In this document: positions 61,848-64,000 of the stretch, piece by piece
Layout of the letters: each line of letters starts with the position of its first letter
Numbering within the stretch: position 1 is the first letter of the stretch
Assembly: GCF_014836535.1 (NCBI RefSeq)
Contig: NZ_JACSQP010000008.1
Span: 1-64,000, forward strand
Length of the DNA stretch: 64,000 nucleotides
From: Microbacterium pullorum
GTDB lineage: Bacteria; Actinomycetota; Actinomycetes; Actinomycetales; Microbacteriaceae
Direction: 5' to 3'
The notes under the pieces: model-generated
The model's database searches: none
What the model was told of the DNA's origin: nothing
Seen by the model: only the letters and a program-made list of their open reading frames with translations
Made by a program: the position numbers and the translations under genes

Positions 61848-63094
61848 ACGTCGGCCTCGACGCGGTCCTGGCCTGGGTGATCCCGGCCGTGATCGTGTTC
61901 GGGGTGGCGGCGATCGCATCGATCGGCGCCGTATGGGCGATGCGCCGCGCCGCCCGCTCGCCGCGCGCGCGCGCCGCCGCCGAGGCCGACCGCACGCGCG
62001 CCGGCACAGCCCTCGTGCGCCTGGACGACGCCGTGACCGAGCTCGACCTCGAGGTCGGTCTGTCCGGCGCGCTCTACGACGGTGACGCGCCCTCGACGCT
62101 GCGGCGGGCCCGCATCACGGCCCAGCACGTGCGCGACGAGGCCTTCGAGGCGTTCCGCGACCTCGACGCTCTGCCGCCCCGCGAGGTGCGCCGGGTGAGC
62201 GCCCGCATCCGCTCCCGCGCCGAAGAGGCGCTGGCCGTCATCGCCCGTGCGCGCGCCGAGCATGCCGAGTGGATGCGCGTGCACAGCTCCGCAGCCGCGC
62301 AGGTCGATGCCGCAGCCCTCCGCCTCGAACGGCTCCGCATCGAGATCGGCGATCCCGGTGCCCTCGTCGCCGACCTGTCCGACCGATTCGACGAGACCGA
62401 GTGGCGGCAGGCCGGCAGCGCCGCCCATGCGGCATCCGATGCTCTCGCGAAGGCACAGGTGCACCTCGACGCGGCGCGCGCTCTCGCCGCCGACCCCACC
62501 CGCAGCGCCCTGCCCGAACTCGCCGCCGCACAGCGCGAGCTGCAGCGGGCGCAGTCGGGGGCCCGGGCCCTCGACGAGGCGCACCGGCTCGTGACCGATG
62601 CCGCGATCGCGGTGCCGCAGGAGCTCGCCACGGCCCGCGCCGCGCTCGCGCAGGCCATGAGGGTGGGCGAAGAGCTCGACGCCGACAGCGCGGAACGGCT
62701 CGGCACCGAGCTGCGTGCGATCACCGCGGCGCTCGACGCGCTCGAGCCGGATGCCGCCCGGCGCCCGACCACGACCGTCGGCGATATCGCGCGCGTGCGC
62801 TCCCGCCTCGATCTCGCCCTCGGCGACGCGCGCACCTCGCAGCAGCGCCTGCGCGGGGCGCGCACGGCACTGCCGGGCACGCTCGCCGCGGCGCGTGGCG
62901 CCGTCGCCCGCGCCGAGAGCGTCGCAGCGGGCGCCGGGGCCGACGCCCGGGTGCGGCTCGATTCCGCGCAGCGGGAACTCGCCGCGGCACGTCAGGCCCA
63001 GGATCCGGTGGAGGCACTGGATGCCGCGCGGCGCGCGATGCGTCACGCCGAAGACGCCGTCGCCCTCGCGGATTACGCCCGCCTGCACCCCTGA
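61844..63094 (+). CDS. Membrane-anchored long coiled-coil protein (unknown family)
   Basis: 416 residues. One N-terminal helix (about residues 8-30: AWVIPAVIVFGVAAIASIGAVW) is followed by a basic patch (RRAARSPRARAAAEADR) and then nearly continuous Ala/Arg/Glu-rich helix to the end, with repeated AQRELQRAQS- and RAESVAAG-type heptads. The orientation leaves the coil in the cytoplasm. It overlaps the HAD gene by 4 bases (GTGA). I do not recognise a family. Its plan (anchor, basic patch, coil) resembles the paralog pair at 27.4-28.9 kb, but the sequence is not clearly related. Confidence 0.75.
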   Translation: MNVGLDAVLAWVIPAVIVFGVAAIASIGAVWAMRRAARSPRARAAAEADRTRAGTALVRLDDAVTELDLEVGLSGALYDGDAPSTLRRARITAQHVRDEAFEAFRDLDALPPREVRRVSARIRSRAEEALAVIARARAEHAEWMRVHSSAAAQVDAAALRLERLRIEIGDPGALVADLSDRFDETEWRQAGSAAHAASDALAKAQVHLDAARALAADPTRSALPELAAAQRELQRAQSGARALDEAHRLVTDAAIAVPQELATARAALAQAMRVGEELDADSAERLGTELRAITAALDALEPDAARRPTTTVGDIARVRSRLDLALGDARTSQQRLRGARTALPGTLAAARGAVARAESVAAGAGADARVRLDSAQRELAAARQAQDPVEALDAARRAMRHAEDAVALADYARLHP

Positions 63095-63161
63095 CGCCCG
63101 AGGGGGCTGTGCTCCGTCGGAGCGCGGCCCGCGGCATCCGCCGCGGATCCCGCACGCCTCA

Positions 63162-63203
63162 ACGCAGCACGCGTCCGGGCGTCCCCCGGACGCGTCGCTG
63201 CGT
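63162..63203 (-). terminator. Terminator of cspA
   Basis: Long hairpin: ACGCAGC (from 63162) with GCTGCGT (to 63203), and inner GCGTCCGGG/CCCGGACGC (63171-63179/63184-63192). It lies 17 bases downstream of the cspA stop on the minus strand and could also stop the coiled-coil gene transcript. Confidence 0.7.
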
Positions 63204-63219
63204 CCGAACGCCGGAGCGC

Positions 63220-63426
63220 TCAGATGGGGCGGATGTTCTCCGCCTGCAGGCCCTTGGGGCCCTGAGCGACCTCGAACTCGACGCGCTGGTTCTCTTCCAG
63301 CGAGCGGTAGCCACCGGCCTGGATGGCGCTGTAGTGAGCGAAGACGTCTGCGCCGCCCTCGTCAGGGGCGATGAAGCCGAAGCCCTTCTCGGAGTTGAAC
63401 CACTTGACGGTGCCCTGCGTAGCCAT
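63220..63426 (-). CDS. cspA: Cold-shock protein CspA family
   Basis: Single-stranded nucleic-acid-binding OB-fold protein of 68 residues. RNP1 is KGFGFIAPD near residue 14 and RNP2 is VFAHYSAI near residue 28; in most family members the latter reads VFVHFSAI, so the Tyr and Ala are small changes. The C-terminal [14 protein letters not shown] is typical of actinobacterial CspA. ATG at 63426 with GAAGG 6-8 bases upstream. Confidence 0.95.
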   Translation of the reverse strand: MATQGTVKWFNSEKGFGFIAPDEGGADVFAHYSAIQAGGYRSLEENQRVEFEVAQGPKGLQAENIRPI

Positions 63427-63475
63427 GAATTGCCTTCGTGCTGAGGATGCCGGAGCGGCCGCCCCGACGGTTCAT

Positions 63476-63504
63476 ACCGTAGCCAAAGTGCGTGCGCGCG
63501 TCAG
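63476..63504 (-). promoter_or_regulatory. Promoter of cspA
   Basis: Minus strand: -35 CTGACG (63504-63499), spacer of 17, -10 TACGGT (63481-63476). The predicted start near 63469 gives a leader of about 43 bases. Confidence 0.55.
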
Positions 63505-63592
63505 CAACGATTTCTGATGGTGACGAAAATGTTGCATCGGTGTCGGCGGAGCCCCCGATGAGAGTCGCAGGTGGCGCGAGTAGCGTGTGCGG

Positions 63593-64000
63593 ATGGGACA
63601 TGTGGAGCTGCGACCCCTCGACGATGACGACCTGGATGCCGTGTTCGAGATGATGCGCGACCGGGATGCCGTGGCGAAGGAGGCGTTCACCGCCGACGAC
63701 CCCGACGACCGCGCCGCGTTCGATACCTGGATCGCCCGCGAGCGCGCGGCCGACGACGTCACCCTTCACGTCGTGACCGAAGACGGCGGCTTCGCCGGCA
63801 CGGCGGCCGCGTTCACGGTGGGCGAAGACCGCGAGGTGAGCTTCTGGATCGCCCGCCATGCGTGGGGTCGGGGAGTGGCGACCGAGGCGCTGCGCCTCTT
63901 GGTGTCGCGCGAACCGATCCGACCGCTGTTCGCGCGGGTGGCGGCCCACAACAACGCCGCCATCGCGGTGCTGCAGCGCAACGGCTTCGCCGAGATCGCC
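63593..64000 (+). CDS. GNAT N-acetyltransferase, 3' end cut by window edge
   Basis: 136 codons are visible and the frame is open to the last base. The RimJ/RimL-like pattern is clear: VELRPLDDDDLDAVFEMM at the start, VSFWIARHAWGRGVATEALRLL (acetyl-CoA loop, here GRGVAT) near residue 88, and VAAHNNAAIAVLQRNGFAEIA at the end. ATG at 63593 lies 6 bases after TAGCGT (63581-63586), so it is probably leaderless. Only about 20-40 residues should be missing. The acetyl acceptor is unknown. Confidence 0.85.
   Translation, partial: MGHVELRPLDDDDLDAVFEMMRDRDAVAKEAFTADDPDDRAAFDTWIARERAADDVTLHVVTEDGGFAGTAAAFTVGEDREVSFWIARHAWGRGVATEALRLLVSREPIRPLFARVAAHNNAAIAVLQRNGFAEIA

Overview
The window looks like chromosomal DNA of a high-GC actinobacterium, most probably Microbacteriaceae and close to Microbacterium. 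The evidence is the strong G/C bias at third codon positions, many genes whose -10 box lies 6-9 bases before the start codon (leaderless transcripts), the actinobacterial mismatch endonuclease NucS, a SufS/SufU pair, a Streptomyces-type CebR cellobiose regulon, and the ITS/leader-like sequence TTGAGAACTCAACAGCGTGC at the left edge. Most of it is core metabolism and transport. I see no prophage, transposase, CRISPR array or tRNA.

Layout. 1-632: promoter and leader of an rRNA operon that runs leftwards out of the window, then a non-coding stretch with four copies of an 18-bp motif. 0.6-4.6 kb: DHA2-type exporter, purC, uracil permease. 4.7-10.8 kb: cellobiose operon cebE-cebF-cebG-bglC-cebR on the minus strand, with three CebR-type operators around its promoter. 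10.8-13.3 kb: purS-purQ, a 2-hydroxyacid dehydrogenase and apt. 13.4-17.4 kb: alpha-glucosidase with its LacI regulator, and an M20 amidohydrolase. 17.4-21.3 kb: KimA-type potassium transporter and sufS-sufU. 21.4-24.6 kb: SRPBCC didomain protein with an ArsR repressor, a secreted fasciclin protein, and a zinc alcohol dehydrogenase. 24.7-29 kb: purL, a 44-residue membrane peptide, and two tandem paralogous membrane-anchored coiled-coil proteins of unknown function. 29-32.2 kb: glycine betaine/proline transporter proVWX. 32.5-34.6 kb: autoregulated GntR-ABC operon. 34.6-41.5 kb: chorismate mutase, AI-2E-family permease, beta-propeller lactonase, purA, and the methionine transporter metNIQ. 41.5-51.6 kb: cyclophilin lipoprotein, argG, a membrane-anchored penicillin-acylase-family enzyme, SRPBCC plus FAD oxidoreductase, a family 2 glycosyltransferase, and an HSL-like hydrolase. 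51.6-57.8 kb: Mrp Na+/H+ antiporter operon with fused MrpA-MrpB. 57.9-64 kb: LacI regulator divergent from an MFS gene, nucS, HAD phosphatase with a coiled-coil membrane protein, cspA, and a GNAT acetyltransferase cut by the right edge.

How they work together. The ceb operon and the alpha-glucosidase unit are two separately repressed oligosaccharide systems. KimA, ProVWX and Mrp form a loose set for potassium, compatible-solute and sodium/pH homeostasis. Purine genes (purC, purS, purQ, purL, purA, apt) are scattered through the first 39 kb as separate units.

The least ordinary signals are at DNA level: (i) a dispersed 67-bp palindrome family with a fixed GAGAC-N14-GAGAC arm, three copies at gene ends; (ii) the quadruple 18-bp motif beside the rRNA promoter; (iii) a heptamer GGATGCC/GGCATCC that I count by eye about 90-100 times, several times more than base composition predicts; and (iv) leaderless promoters whose -10 box reuses the TAG stop codon of the preceding gene. 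The best protein-level unknown is the tandem paralog pair at 27.4-28.9 kb. I did not find a clear multi-gene undescribed system.
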